Shown: positions 23,931-31,635 of the stretch, piece by piece | How positions within the stretch are numbered: the first letter of the stretch is position 1 | How the letters are laid out: the number at the start of each line of letters is the position of its first letter | From: DATAMF01 sp964472565 | GTDB taxonomy: Bacteria; Chloroflexota; Anaerolineae; Aggregatilineales; Aggregatilineaceae | Assembly: GCA_964472565.1 (NCBI GenBank) | Contig: CAYYNB010000048.1 | Coordinates: 1-36,946, forward strand | Direction of reading: 5' to 3' | Length of the DNA: 36,946 bases | Translations under genes and position numbers: made by a program | Notes under the pieces: generated by a model | Told to the model about the DNA's origin: nothing | Databases searched by the model: none | What the model saw: the letters and a program-made list of their open reading frames with translations, nothing else

Positions 23931-24947
23931 TTGTTCAAACAGGCATTTTCTACGTTAAAACGGAGCAAGTCCTTTGCTCACTTTGTATCGCTGTTAGAGC
24001 AGATAGACCGCAGCCGCCCTGACCTGTTGGCCATCCTGACCTATCATCGAGTCGATCAGGTAGACGCTTATCCGCATCTCAGTGCTGAACTGCTCGGCGC
24101 AACGCCTGAAACATTCGAAGAGCAGATGCACTATCTCGCGACACACTACCCTGTCGTATCGGTTCAGGATGTACTCGATAAATTCGAGAAGGGGATAAAC
24201 CTCCCGGCGCGTGCGGTGATGATCACCTTTGATGATGCCTACTGTGGGTTTGCCGAGCATGTTTGGCCTATTCTGAAATCATACCAGCTACCAGCAGCAC
24301 TCTTTGTCCCGACTGCATTTCCGGATCAGCCGACACGGACCTTTTGGTGGGACCGGCTGTTTCATGCCCTCTACAGTACCTCATGCACCTATCTTGAGAC
24401 AGCCGCACCTGGTCGCATTCCGCTTGAAACGCCCCAGGATCGACGACGCGCTTATAAACAATTGCGGGCTTATGTGAAGTCGCTGGAGCATGACCGCGCG
24501 ATGGAGTGGGTTGAGCAGACCTGCGCCGAACTCGGCGTTTCGCCCGTTCCGGGGAATGTGCTGGGGTGGGATGCACTCCGCCAATTAGCGCAGGAGGGTG
24601 TCACACTGGGAGCACATACGCAAACCCATTTTCTGATGAATCGAGTTTCACCGGAACGTGCAATGGCGGAGGCGGTTGGTTCGCGGCGTGATTTGGAGCG
24701 TGAGATTGGCAAGGCCCTCCCTATTTTTGCCTATCCGAGCGGCGGTTTTAATGATGAGGTCGTTGCCGGATTAAAACGAGAAGGCTTTGTGCTGGCCTTT
24801 ACGACCAACCGCGGCCTCAACGATTTGCGCACGGTGGACCCGCTGCGGTTACGCCGGATTAACGTTGGGCGATTAGCTCCGCTGGCCGCGATCCGCGCCC
24901 AACTGCTGCCATCGACACGATACCTTAATCATCTGTACTCCGCATAA
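23931..24947 (+). CDS. Polysaccharide deacetylase (NodB-type)
   Basis: This 338-residue protein is a carbohydrate esterase 4 family deacetylase. It contains LAILTYHRVD, motif 1 MITFDDAY (97-104, metal Asp and base), a strand AALFVPTAF, motif 2 GAHTQTH (228-234, metal His pair H229/H233) and FAYPSGGFND. No signal peptide or membrane segment is obvious, so it may act in the cytoplasm on a sugar or lipid-linked precursor, or be exported without a classical signal. It starts with TTG at 23931, 4 nt after the ATP-grasp stop, with GAGGGG upstream; no better ATG exists before the catalytic domain. It is the last gene of the rightward operon. Confidence 0.88.
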   Translation: MFKQAFSTLKRSKSFAHFVSLLEQIDRSRPDLLAILTYHRVDQVDAYPHLSAELLGATPETFEEQMHYLATHYPVVSVQDVLDKFEKGINLPARAVMITFDDAYCGFAEHVWPILKSYQLPAALFVPTAFPDQPTRTFWWDRLFHALYSTSCTYLETAAPGRIPLETPQDRRRAYKQLRAYVKSLEHDRAMEWVEQTCAELGVSPVPGNVLGWDALRQLAQEGVTLGAHTQTHFLMNRVSPERAMAEAVGSRRDLEREIGKALPIFAYPSGGFNDEVVAGLKREGFVLAFTTNRGLNDLRTVDPLRLRRINVGRLAPLAAIRAQLLPSTRYLNHLYSA

Positions 24948-24948
24948 A

Positions 24949-25130
24949 GGCTGCGCTTACCCCTTCCCTGAGCTAAACATTACTCACAAGTCAGGGTGGA
25001 GTGAATAATTAACGGGGCAATTCGTGAATTGCCCCTACGAGGAGGCGTTGAGCTGCGCCTCAAAAGATGTGGGTAATGATTAGCTTCCCTGAGGGAAGGG
25101 GAAGGCAAACGGGATAAACGGGATAAATGG
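24949..25130. repeat. Composite intergenic repeat between convergent genes
   Basis: The region between the deacetylase and the lyase-like gene holds repeat pieces: GGCTGCGC then TTACCCCTTCCCTGAG, a perfect hairpin GGGGCAATTC/GAATTGCCCC (25014-25035) followed by TACGA, CAAAAGATGTGGGTAATG at about 25061 (also near 3446 with one change), and CTTCCCTGAGGGAAGGGG followed by AACGGGATAAATGGGG. The hairpin lies between converging genes and could help end both transcripts, although no T-run follows. Confidence 0.65.
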
Positions 25131-25134
25131 GGTT

Positions 25135-26589
25135 TTACGGAGCAGCCTGGGGAACTGTGGGCGGTAAACCAGGGGTTTCACCTGGAGCAAAACCATGTGT
25201 GAGTGTTCCAAAACACACGTCCTGGCTACAGCCACTCGGCTGGTTGAGTTGAGCCGCCCACTGGTCTACACCCTCAAATTGAGGATAGACCGAATAGTAA
25301 CGATAGGCGACTTCAAGGGCCGCATCATGCCGCCATTCGGTTCGAGTGTCAACGATGATACTATTAATTGCGCGCTCAAGAGAGCCGCGCCCTGGATATA
25401 AATAAGTAACCTTTCGCTCTCCGTTTTCATCGGTAAAGGTGTAATTGGGAATCTCCGTGTAGTCGATATTATCGTAACAAGAGCGATCTCCCCGTCTCAA
25501 CATGAGTTCACATTGCTGAATGTTGTTACCAATATGAACCTGCGGGTAATTCTGATATTCCCCGTTGTAATGGGGGATATTGCAGTATTCTTCCCGGCGC
25601 GCATCTTCAGGAATGATCCCGCGTTCGGTAATTTGAGATTTAACCGGCGGCCAAGCATCATTTTGCTGTGATCCCGCGAGAATGTCACAGGTACTGCTAC
25701 CATAATCAACACGATAACCATTCATCCGGTCAAGCGCGAGTTGGTTCGCATGATCGTAAGCTTCAGCCGGGCTGTAAGTCGCCTCTTGCCAGGTGCCGTT
25801 GGGTTGATCCGGGTAGCGATGAGCCAGCCGTACGTCGGGGCGATCCCACAGATAGTCGGCAATATAGGCTAACGTCGTTGTGGCCGCTGCCCCCCAGTTG
25901 CTTTGGCTGGCTTCCGCAGAATAGGAAACCACATAGTAAGGATTTTTTACCAACCAGTTTTGGAAAAGCGCCTTACAACTGCCGCTGCCAATCGTTGTAT
26001 CGCCATACTGAAGACTAAGAGGCCCGGTACAGGTTTCGTTATGCCAATAATCTTCAATGAGGTCCGCGGCTACGACTAATTCCGGCGTCCCCCATCCGAA
26101 ATTCAAGCGACACTGCTGCTCGTCAAGTGAGATAGTCAAAATGTTCGTCATAATCTGTTCCAGGATGAGGCGCACCTCTTCTGCATACTGGCTGTCGCCC
26201 GTCAGATGATAAGCCAACGCTTTCGCATATAATTTTTTGACTCCTCGCTCATTGTCTATCCACGCGGGGCTGTTCGCACTATTGCAAGTTTCGTTCGTGT
26301 CCAACTCGTATTCCCATTTTTTATCAGCCCATTTCAGAACCTCTTCCACCGCGCTTTTATAGGGTTCCGTTCCGAGTTCAGCTTTTTGTGCAATCGCCTT
26401 CAGCTCTTGCGGTGTGGTGAGATAACCTCGCGATCCTGAAAAACTGGGCGAGACAGGAAAAGCGCCCAGCTCGATGTTGAGGGAAGCCATTGAGAGTTGA
26501 AAAGGGGAAAGCGCAACAAGAATCGCACAAATTATTACCCCCACACGTAAACTCACCCGCTTGATCCACGTCATTTCTGCAAGCCGCAT
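25135..26589 (-). CDS. Secreted alginate-lyase-like protein
   Basis: This 484-residue protein has an N-terminal signal peptide (basic WIKRVSLR, then a hydrophobic stretch GVIICAILVALSPF). The mature part begins with the pattern GYLTTPQELKAIAQKAELGT followed by PYKSAVEEVLKWADKKW, typical of alpha/alpha-toroid alginate-lyase family proteins. Other toroid-like segments are AKALAYHLTGDSQYAEEVRL and NWGAAATTTLAYIADYLWD. The segment from YNGEYQNYPQVHIGN to CELMLRRG sits where such lyases have their active-site His/Tyr. It may cut a uronic-acid polymer, possibly the EPS of the neighbouring operons. Six or more cysteines suggest disulphides. ATG 26589 is preferred because AGGAG lies 7 nt upstream; GTG 26595 would be too close to it. 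Confidence 0.65.
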   Translation of the reverse strand: MRLAEMTWIKRVSLRVGVIICAILVALSPFQLSMASLNIELGAFPVSPSFSGSRGYLTTPQELKAIAQKAELGTEPYKSAVEEVLKWADKKWEYELDTNETCNSANSPAWIDNERGVKKLYAKALAYHLTGDSQYAEEVRLILEQIMTNILTISLDEQQCRLNFGWGTPELVVAADLIEDYWHNETCTGPLSLQYGDTTIGSGSCKALFQNWLVKNPYYVVSYSAEASQSNWGAAATTTLAYIADYLWDRPDVRLAHRYPDQPNGTWQEATYSPAEAYDHANQLALDRMNGYRVDYGSSTCDILAGSQQNDAWPPVKSQITERGIIPEDARREEYCNIPHYNGEYQNYPQVHIGNNIQQCELMLRRGDRSCYDNIDYTEIPNYTFTDENGERKVTYLYPGRGSLERAINSIIVDTRTEWRHDAALEVAYRYYSVYPQFEGVDQWAAQLNQPSGCSQDVCFGTLTHGFAPGETPGLPPTVPQAAP

Positions 26590-26603
26590 TGTCACGCTCC
26601 TAA

Positions 26604-26702
26604 GGCTACGCCAATATTTTCTTTACCCCCCCTTACCCCTTCCCTGAGGGAAGGGGAGTCAAACCAGAAGAATGGGATAATTATTTTCTTGGATCGGCCT
26701 AA
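26604..26702. repeat. Dispersed intergenic repeat, fullest copy
   Basis: This copy has all parts: GGCTACGCCAATATTTTCTT, TACCCCCCCTTA, a perfect 10-bp hairpin CCCCTTCCCT (26636-26645) / AGGGAAGGGG (26647-26656), AGTCAAACCAGAAGAATGGG, and a second TTATTTTCTTGGATCGGCCTAA (26681-26702). It sits in the leader of the minus-strand lyase-like gene. The rest of the gap up to 26925 is AT-rich and shows a TATACT box near 26871 but no paired -35 that I would defend. Confidence 0.75.
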
Positions 26703-26925
26703 CTTCTAACGGTTATTTGGCATGATGTCCCCAAACCGGACACCTATGGTTAGATTTGTGTTCAGAATCAATTCTATACATATTAGGGTCAATCAATCAA
26801 CTTCAAATTGATATTACTTTTTTAGACAATTTTGATGAGTGAGCATATACTCCCGGCGCTTTTTTATGATATACTCGATTTTAATATGCCTATTTCCGGT
26901 ATCATCAACGAAGGATGGATGAGCT

Positions 26926-27519
26926 ATGCAAAACAATCGCCTGTTTATGATTTTAGTTGGCGTCGCTGCTTTGCTGCTCCTGGTAGGGGTTGGATATGTA
27001 CTGGGCAAGCAATCCTCTTCGTCTGATGAGGTTCAGGTTACAGCAACACCATCCCCCAACCCACCATCTGTCTCCGAACAGAGCGGCGGTGCAACACACA
27101 AAGCTGTGGTGCACCGTATGATCGAAGAAGGATTCAACCAGGGAAATGTGGATGTAGTGAATGAAGTTTACAGCCCGGACTACATTGGACATCTTCCCTC
27201 CAGCGAGGTCAATCGGGACAGCTTAACCTTTGATGATTACCAGGAATTAATTATCCTGCTCCGCACTGCAATTCCAGATCTACAGATAAGCGGCGAAATG
27301 GTTATTGAAGAAGGCAATCTGGTTGCCGTATATGCCGTTTTACAGGGCACATTTGCGAGCGAGTTTTACGATATGCCGCCCACTGGGCAGGTCATCCATT
27401 TGGCATTCACCGTTATTCAGCGGTTTGATGAACAGGGCAAAATCACGGAAGAGTGGATCGCCTATGACACAATGGCCCTCATGGAGCAATTTGGGATGGC
27501 ACCGGGGAGCCAGGATTAG
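26926..27519 (+). CDS. Membrane-anchored SnoaL-like protein
   Basis: This 197-residue protein has an N-terminal hydrophobic anchor or signal (LFMILVGVAALLLLVGVGYV), a Ser/Pro/Thr-rich spacer (about 27-60), and a SnoaL-like domain: VVHRMIEEGFNQGNVDVVNE, YSPDYIGHLPSS, ADLQ-like IPDLQISGEMVIEEGNLVAV and FTVIQRFDEQGKITEEW. SnoaL folds serve as cyclases, isomerases or binding domains; nothing here fixes a reaction. It faces outward, next to two other exported proteins. AAGGA 10 nt before the ATG supports the start. Confidence 0.8.
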   Translation: MQNNRLFMILVGVAALLLLVGVGYVLGKQSSSSDEVQVTATPSPNPPSVSEQSGGATHKAVVHRMIEEGFNQGNVDVVNEVYSPDYIGHLPSSEVNRDSLTFDDYQELIILLRTAIPDLQISGEMVIEEGNLVAVYAVLQGTFASEFYDMPPTGQVIHLAFTVIQRFDEQGKITEEWIAYDTMALMEQFGMAPGSQD

Positions 27520-27631
27520 CTTTTTATTTTGCATCTTGTGTTCTCACTCTTACTTTCAGGCAACGTGGCTCCTGCCGTGCTGCACGATTGTCATCATCAA
27601 TCCCGTCTTGACTTAATCAGGAGCATCGAAT

Positions 27632-30600
27632 ATGTTTTCCCTCCCTAATAGAATGAACCGCCCCAAACTGGCCTTATTCTCCATCATTATGATGGTTCTA
27701 TATGTTTCTTTATATGGAATCGACCTGAAACCCGATAAAACGAGCTTTGCCCAAGCGGGTGGGATAGGTTATATCGATTTTGTTTATGGGAGTTCATCCG
27801 TTTCGTCTCCTACTGGGGAGAAGCCTGAGAGTAAGCTCTGGTGGAACGATGGGTACTGGTGGGGAGACTTTTTTAGCCAGTCGGCCAATCAGTATCGTAT
27901 TTATCGTCTGAATCTGGCAACCCAAACCTGGTCCGATACCGGCACCGCCCTGGATAATCGACCAGGAACAAAAGCTGACGTACTTTGGGATGAGGCCAGC
28001 CAAAAACTCTACGTGGTGTCGCATATTTTCACGACCAGCGGCGCTGCCACAAGCTCTGCCAGCCAATGGGGACGGCTGTATCGCTACAGCTACAATTCGG
28101 GAGCGGATGTCTACAGCCTGGATGCAGGCTTTCCGGTTACGGTGACGCAGGGTAAATCTGAGACGCTGACTGTCGCTAAAGATTCAACGGGACGGCTGTG
28201 GGTGACTTACGTCGAGAGCCGGAAGGTTATGGTTAATCATAGCACAACCGATGACCAGACCTGGGGAACGCCGTATGTGCTGCCCACGAGCGGGGCAAGC
28301 AGCGTCTCAAGCGATGATATTTCGGCTGTTACCGCCTTTCAGGGAAATAAAATTGGCGTGGTCTGGAGCAACCAGAGTGCATCGACCATGTATTTTGCAT
28401 ATCACAACGATGGCGATGCAGATACCACCTGGCAGCAGGAAATTATGATCCAGGGCAGTTCGCAGGCCGACGATCATATTAACATAAAGACCGACAGTTC
28501 CGGGCGCATTTTTGTAGCAGGCAAAACATCCCTGACGGGCAGCAACCCGATGATTGTATTGTACGTGCGCAGTACGAATGGAACGTGGACTCGTTATACG
28601 TTTGGGACAGGGAATGATAGCCACACCCGACCGATTGTGCTGCTCGACGAAGAACATAACCGTCTCTATCTGTTTGCGGCAGCGGGTCAGAGTGGTGGAG
28701 CAATCTATTATAAATCGACGGATATGAACAACATTGCATTTGCTTCTGGTATGGGAGATGTGATTCTCAGCAGTGGCATAGACAATCCACGGATGAATAA
28801 CGTCACCTCCACCAAGCAGAATCTCAACAGCACAACGGGGCTGGTCGTTTCAGCCGTTGAGGATACCGAGGAAACCTATTACCACAATTATCTGACGTTG
28901 TCCGGTGGTGGTGGTGGCCCCACGAGTACGCCGACCAATACGCCGACGGCAACGGCAACCTTTACCCCGTCCGACACGCCGACCAATACGCTGACGCCGA
29001 CGGTAACGTATACCCCATCGATTACACCAACGCCAACCAACACACCGATCCCGCCGCCAATACGGAGCTTCGCCCCCGTCGGGGACGCCCAGGTGAAGTT
29101 AGTCAATCCGAACTCGAACTACGGATCGTTGGATAACCTCCGGGTACGCCTGACCACCAGCGAAGACATCGACAGCTACCTGAAGTTTGAGGTAGCAGAC
29201 ATCAACGGCTCCGTTCTGAGCGCGAAACTCCGGTTGTTCGTGACCGATGGGAGCGACAGTGGAGGCACCCTGTATCTGGTTGCGAACGATTACCGCGACA
29301 CCACAACCCCCTGGCTTGAATCCGGGCTGACCTGGAACAACGCGCCGCTCATGGCGGACACCCCGCTGGGCACGTTGTCCACTGTGGCGGCTGGAACCTG
29401 GGTTGAATTCGATGTGAGTGCGGTGGTCACGGGCAACGGCACCTACAGCTTTGGCTTAACCAGCAGTTCGTCCAACAGCGTGTTCTATAACAGCCGAGAA
29501 GCACTCCAAAATCCACCTGAACTCGTCCTGGAAGTGCTTTCGGGACCAATCCCAACCCCAACTGACACGCCAATCCCAACGGCAACCTATACGCCATCGA
29601 TTACGCCAACGCCGACAGTGACTTATACGCCTTCCAACACACCAACGGCAACGGCAACCTTTACACCGTCGAACACGCCGACCAACACGCTGACGCCGAC
29701 GGCAACCTATACCCCATCGATTACACCAACGCCAACCAACACACCGATCCCGCCGCCAATACGGAGCTTCGCCCCCGTCGGGGACGCCCAGGTGAAGTTA
29801 GTCAATCCGAACTCGAACTACGGATCGTTGGATAACCTCCGGGTACGCCTGACCACCAGCGAAGACATCGACAGCTACCTGAAGTTTGAGGTAGCAGACA
29901 TCAACGGCTCCGTTCTGAGCGCGAAACTCCGGTTGTTCGTGACCGATGGGAGCGACAGTGGAGGCACCCTGTATCTGGTTGCGAACGATTACCGCGACAC
30001 CACAACCCCCTGGCTTGAATCCGGGCTGACCTGGAACAACGCGCCGCTCATGGCGGACACCCCGCTGGGCACGTTGTCCACTGTGGCGGCTGGAACCTGG
30101 GTTGAATTCGATGTGAGTGCGGTGGTCACGGGCAACGGCACCTACAGCTTTGGCTTAACCAGCAGTTCGTCCAACAGCGTGTTCTATAACAGCCGAGAAG
30201 CACTCCAAAATCCACCTGAACTTGTGCTGGAAACCAGCACGGGGAATGCTTCTCCATCAGCAATGGATAGCCTGCCCACGACTGAGGTCATCACGGTTAT
30301 CCCAACTCCGATTCCTACCGTAAGCAGCCTTCAGATCATTGAGTCCGACAACGCGATTGTGCTGCAAACGGGAGAATGGACCTCTCATGACACGAGCCTG
30401 GCGAGTGCAGGGCGCTACCTTTTCAGCAGCGGCGCTCTATCTGACTCGCTGACTATACGTTTTGAGGGAACCAGAGCAGAGGTAATCTATGTTCAGCATC
30501 CAGCATTGGGAGTCTTCGCGATTGAAATCGACGGTACACTGGTGCAGATGGTGGACGCTGTAGCGGCAGATAGCGTGTTCGGTGCGCGTGAGGTGATAAC

Positions 30601-31339
30601 CGGATTGGCATCTGGGCAACATACTTTACGCATCTATCCCTTAAGTGGGACCATTGCCATTGATGCGTTTGCCGTTGAAACGCCACTCGCCTTCCCGCTC
30701 CCGCCGACGCCAGTACCACCAACCGCTACTCTAACTCACACTCTGGCGGCTCCTGTGCTCGCGGTGCCATTCAGTGATTCCTTTGACAGCACCCTGACCT
30801 GGACACCGAGCGGTAGTTGGCAACCAGATAACCAATCGGCCTACAGTGGCACGGGCTGGTTCGTCGAAGCGCTCACGCGGAACCAGATCAGCCTCCTGAC
30901 TGCGGGTTATCAACTGGACCTGCGCCATGCAATCAACCCTCAGATCACCTTTTGGCAGCAGATGACTCTAACCAGCGGCGACACCTCGGCGCTGGAGATA
31001 AGTCTTGATGGCGGTCAGACCTGGCTCCTACTGGATTTACAGCCAGGGGAGGCAAGTTCATGGTCGCCACGAACAGTCGATCTTACGACTTATCGTGGAA
31101 ACGTTATCCGGCTCCGCTTCCGTCTCGATACACAGGGAATTGTACCGGAAGGACAGACTGGGTTTGGTTGGTGGATTGACGAACTAGCGGTGACAGATGC
31201 CCCGATCACGCCATCCACCCCAACACCAGATACCTGGATACTGCCAACGCTCGCCCCAACGGAGGCCGCGCCGTCCGAGAGCGTAACACCAGTTTCTGAG
31301 GCTGACACATGGATACTCCCAACGCCGATGGCTGAATAA
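27632..31339 (+). CDS. Large secreted multidomain protein with duplicated DNRLRE/CBM96-like modules
   Basis: This 1235-residue protein opens with a signal peptide (LALFSIIMMVLYVSLYGI). Residues 48-425 look like a sialidase-type beta-propeller with repeated strand pairs (ADVLWDEASQKLYVVSH, VAKDSTGRLWVTYV, IVLLDEEHNRLYLFAA). Two copies of a DNRLRE/CBM96-like beta-sandwich (about 480-634 and 713-867; start PVGDAQVKLVNPNSNYGS, end SREALQNPPELVLE) follow Thr/Pro linkers. A jelly-roll-like region (about 910-1015) and a MAM-like C-terminal module (about 1047-1189; SLDGGQTWLLLDL, GFGWWIDELAV) complete it. It should bind polysaccharide outside the cell; no catalytic residues are evident. AGGAG precedes the ATG. 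DNRLRE/CBM96 modules have been linked to alginate binding, which fits the lyase-like gene nearby. Confidence 0.82.
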   Translation: MFSLPNRMNRPKLALFSIIMMVLYVSLYGIDLKPDKTSFAQAGGIGYIDFVYGSSSVSSPTGEKPESKLWWNDGYWWGDFFSQSANQYRIYRLNLATQTWSDTGTALDNRPGTKADVLWDEASQKLYVVSHIFTTSGAATSSASQWGRLYRYSYNSGADVYSLDAGFPVTVTQGKSETLTVAKDSTGRLWVTYVESRKVMVNHSTTDDQTWGTPYVLPTSGASSVSSDDISAVTAFQGNKIGVVWSNQSASTMYFAYHNDGDADTTWQQEIMIQGSSQADDHINIKTDSSGRIFVAGKTSLTGSNPMIVLYVRSTNGTWTRYTFGTGNDSHTRPIVLLDEEHNRLYLFAAAGQSGGAIYYKSTDMNNIAFASGMGDVILSSGIDNPRMNNVTSTKQNLNSTTGLVVSAVEDTEETYYHNYLTLSGGGGGPTSTPTNTPTATATFTPSDTPTNTLTPTVTYTPSITPTPTNTPIPPPIRSFAPVGDAQVKLVNPNSNYGSLDNLRVRLTTSEDIDSYLKFEVADINGSVLSAKLRLFVTDGSDSGGTLYLVANDYRDTTTPWLESGLTWNNAPLMADTPLGTLSTVAAGTWVEFDVSAVVTGNGTYSFGLTSSSSNSVFYNSREALQNPPELVLEVLSGPIPTPTDTPIPTATYTPSITPTPTVTYTPSNTPTATATFTPSNTPTNTLTPTATYTPSITPTPTNTPIPPPIRSFAPVGDAQVKLVNPNSNYGSLDNLRVRLTTSEDIDSYLKFEVADINGSVLSAKLRLFVTDGSDSGGTLYLVANDYRDTTTPWLESGLTWNNAPLMADTPLGTLSTVAAGTWVEFDVSAVVTGNGTYSFGLTSSSSNSVFYNSREALQNPPELVLETSTGNASPSAMDSLPTTEVITVIPTPIPTVSSLQIIESDNAIVLQTGEWTSHDTSLASAGRYLFSSGALSDSLTIRFEGTRAEVIYVQHPALGVFAIEIDGTLVQMVDAVAADSVFGAREVITGLASGQHTLRIYPLSGTIAIDAFAVETPLAFPLPPTPVPPTATLTHTLAAPVLAVPFSDSFDSTLTWTPSGSWQPDNQSAYSGTGWFVEALTRNQISLLTAGYQLDLRHAINPQITFWQQMTLTSGDTSALEISLDGGQTWLLLDLQPGEASSWSPRTVDLTTYRGNVIRLRFRLDTQGIVPEGQTGFGWWIDELAVTDAPITPSTPTPDTWILPTLAPTEAAPSESVTPVSEADTWILPTPMAE
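29009..29522. repeat. 514-bp in-frame direct repeat, first copy
   Basis: This segment is identical, base for base by eye, to 29708-30221 (offset 699 bp, 233 codons). It encodes the end of a Thr/Pro linker and the whole first CBM96-like module. The DNA outside the repeat, including the rest of the linkers, differs between the copies. Confidence 0.95.
29708..30221. repeat. 514-bp in-frame direct repeat, second copy
   Basis: This is the second copy of 29009-29522, with no synonymous differences seen, followed by a divergent end (CTTGTGCTGG against CTCGTCCTGG). Complete identity implies recent duplication, gene conversion, or an assembly effect. Confidence 0.95.
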
Positions 31340-31365
31340 TAGGAATGTCGGGTAGGATTGTACTC

Positions 31366-31391
31366 AAGGGCAGGTTTGCAAACCTGCCCTT
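31366..31391. repeat. Perfect 26-bp palindrome after the large secreted-protein gene
   Basis: AAGGGCAGGTTTG (31366-31378) pairs with CAAACCTGCCCTT (31379-31391). It starts 26 bp after the stop of the 1235-residue protein gene and could end its transcript, although no T-run follows. Its outer GGGC...GCCC frame recalls the hairpins at 4434-4453 and 25014-25035. Confidence 0.8.
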
Positions 31392-31478
31392 ATGCTTGAA
31401 CCTCACGCCTTCAATCCCTCCTCGCCACCCCTTCAGATTAGCGCGTGAATAGGAGGAGAAATTCGTGGAGACCCCTGA

Positions 31479-31510
31479 GGCTGCGCCAATATTTTCTTGG
31501 ATGGGCCTAA
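31479..31510. repeat. GGCTGCGCCAATATTTTCTT repeat motif, short copy
   Basis: GGCTGCGCCAATATTTTCTT followed by GGATGGGCCTAA matches 17451-17482 and 26681-26702. It lies just upstream of the LacI-type regulator promoter. Confidence 0.7.
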
Positions 31511-31541
31511 TTACAATTTCAGTTATCGTCTCTGATGCTGC

Positions 31542-31571
31542 TTGACAAACCTTTGAAAATCCGACAATAAT
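31542..31571 (+). promoter_or_regulatory. Promoter of the LacI-type regulator gene
   Basis: A perfect -35 TTGACA (31542-31547) is followed after 18 bp by AATAAT (31566-31571), a 5/6 match to the -10 consensus. Transcription would start around 31578, just before the operator, which makes this a good candidate for autorepression. Confidence 0.7.
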
Positions 31572-31583
31572 ATTATCAGAGAA

Positions 31584-31601
31584 TTTGAGAGCGCTCCCAA
31601 A
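31584..31601. promoter_or_regulatory. LacI-family operator
   Basis: TTTGAGAGCGCTCCCAAA is an 18-bp palindrome with a single mismatched pair, centred on AGCGCT. This is the classic operator type of LacI/GalR-family sugar repressors (GGGAGCGCTCCC core). It lies directly after the -10 box and before the regulator's coding region, so the regulator probably represses itself. I found no second copy before the transporter genes. Confidence 0.75.
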
Positions 31602-31635
31602 CGGGAAAAGCGCCCATATAAAAATAGTTATTCCT

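Noticed and set aside
28912..29060. Short tandem ACNCCNAC-type repeats that could suggest a minisatellite or CRISPR
   Set aside because: They are codons of a Thr/Pro linker in a long open frame, with no regular spacers.
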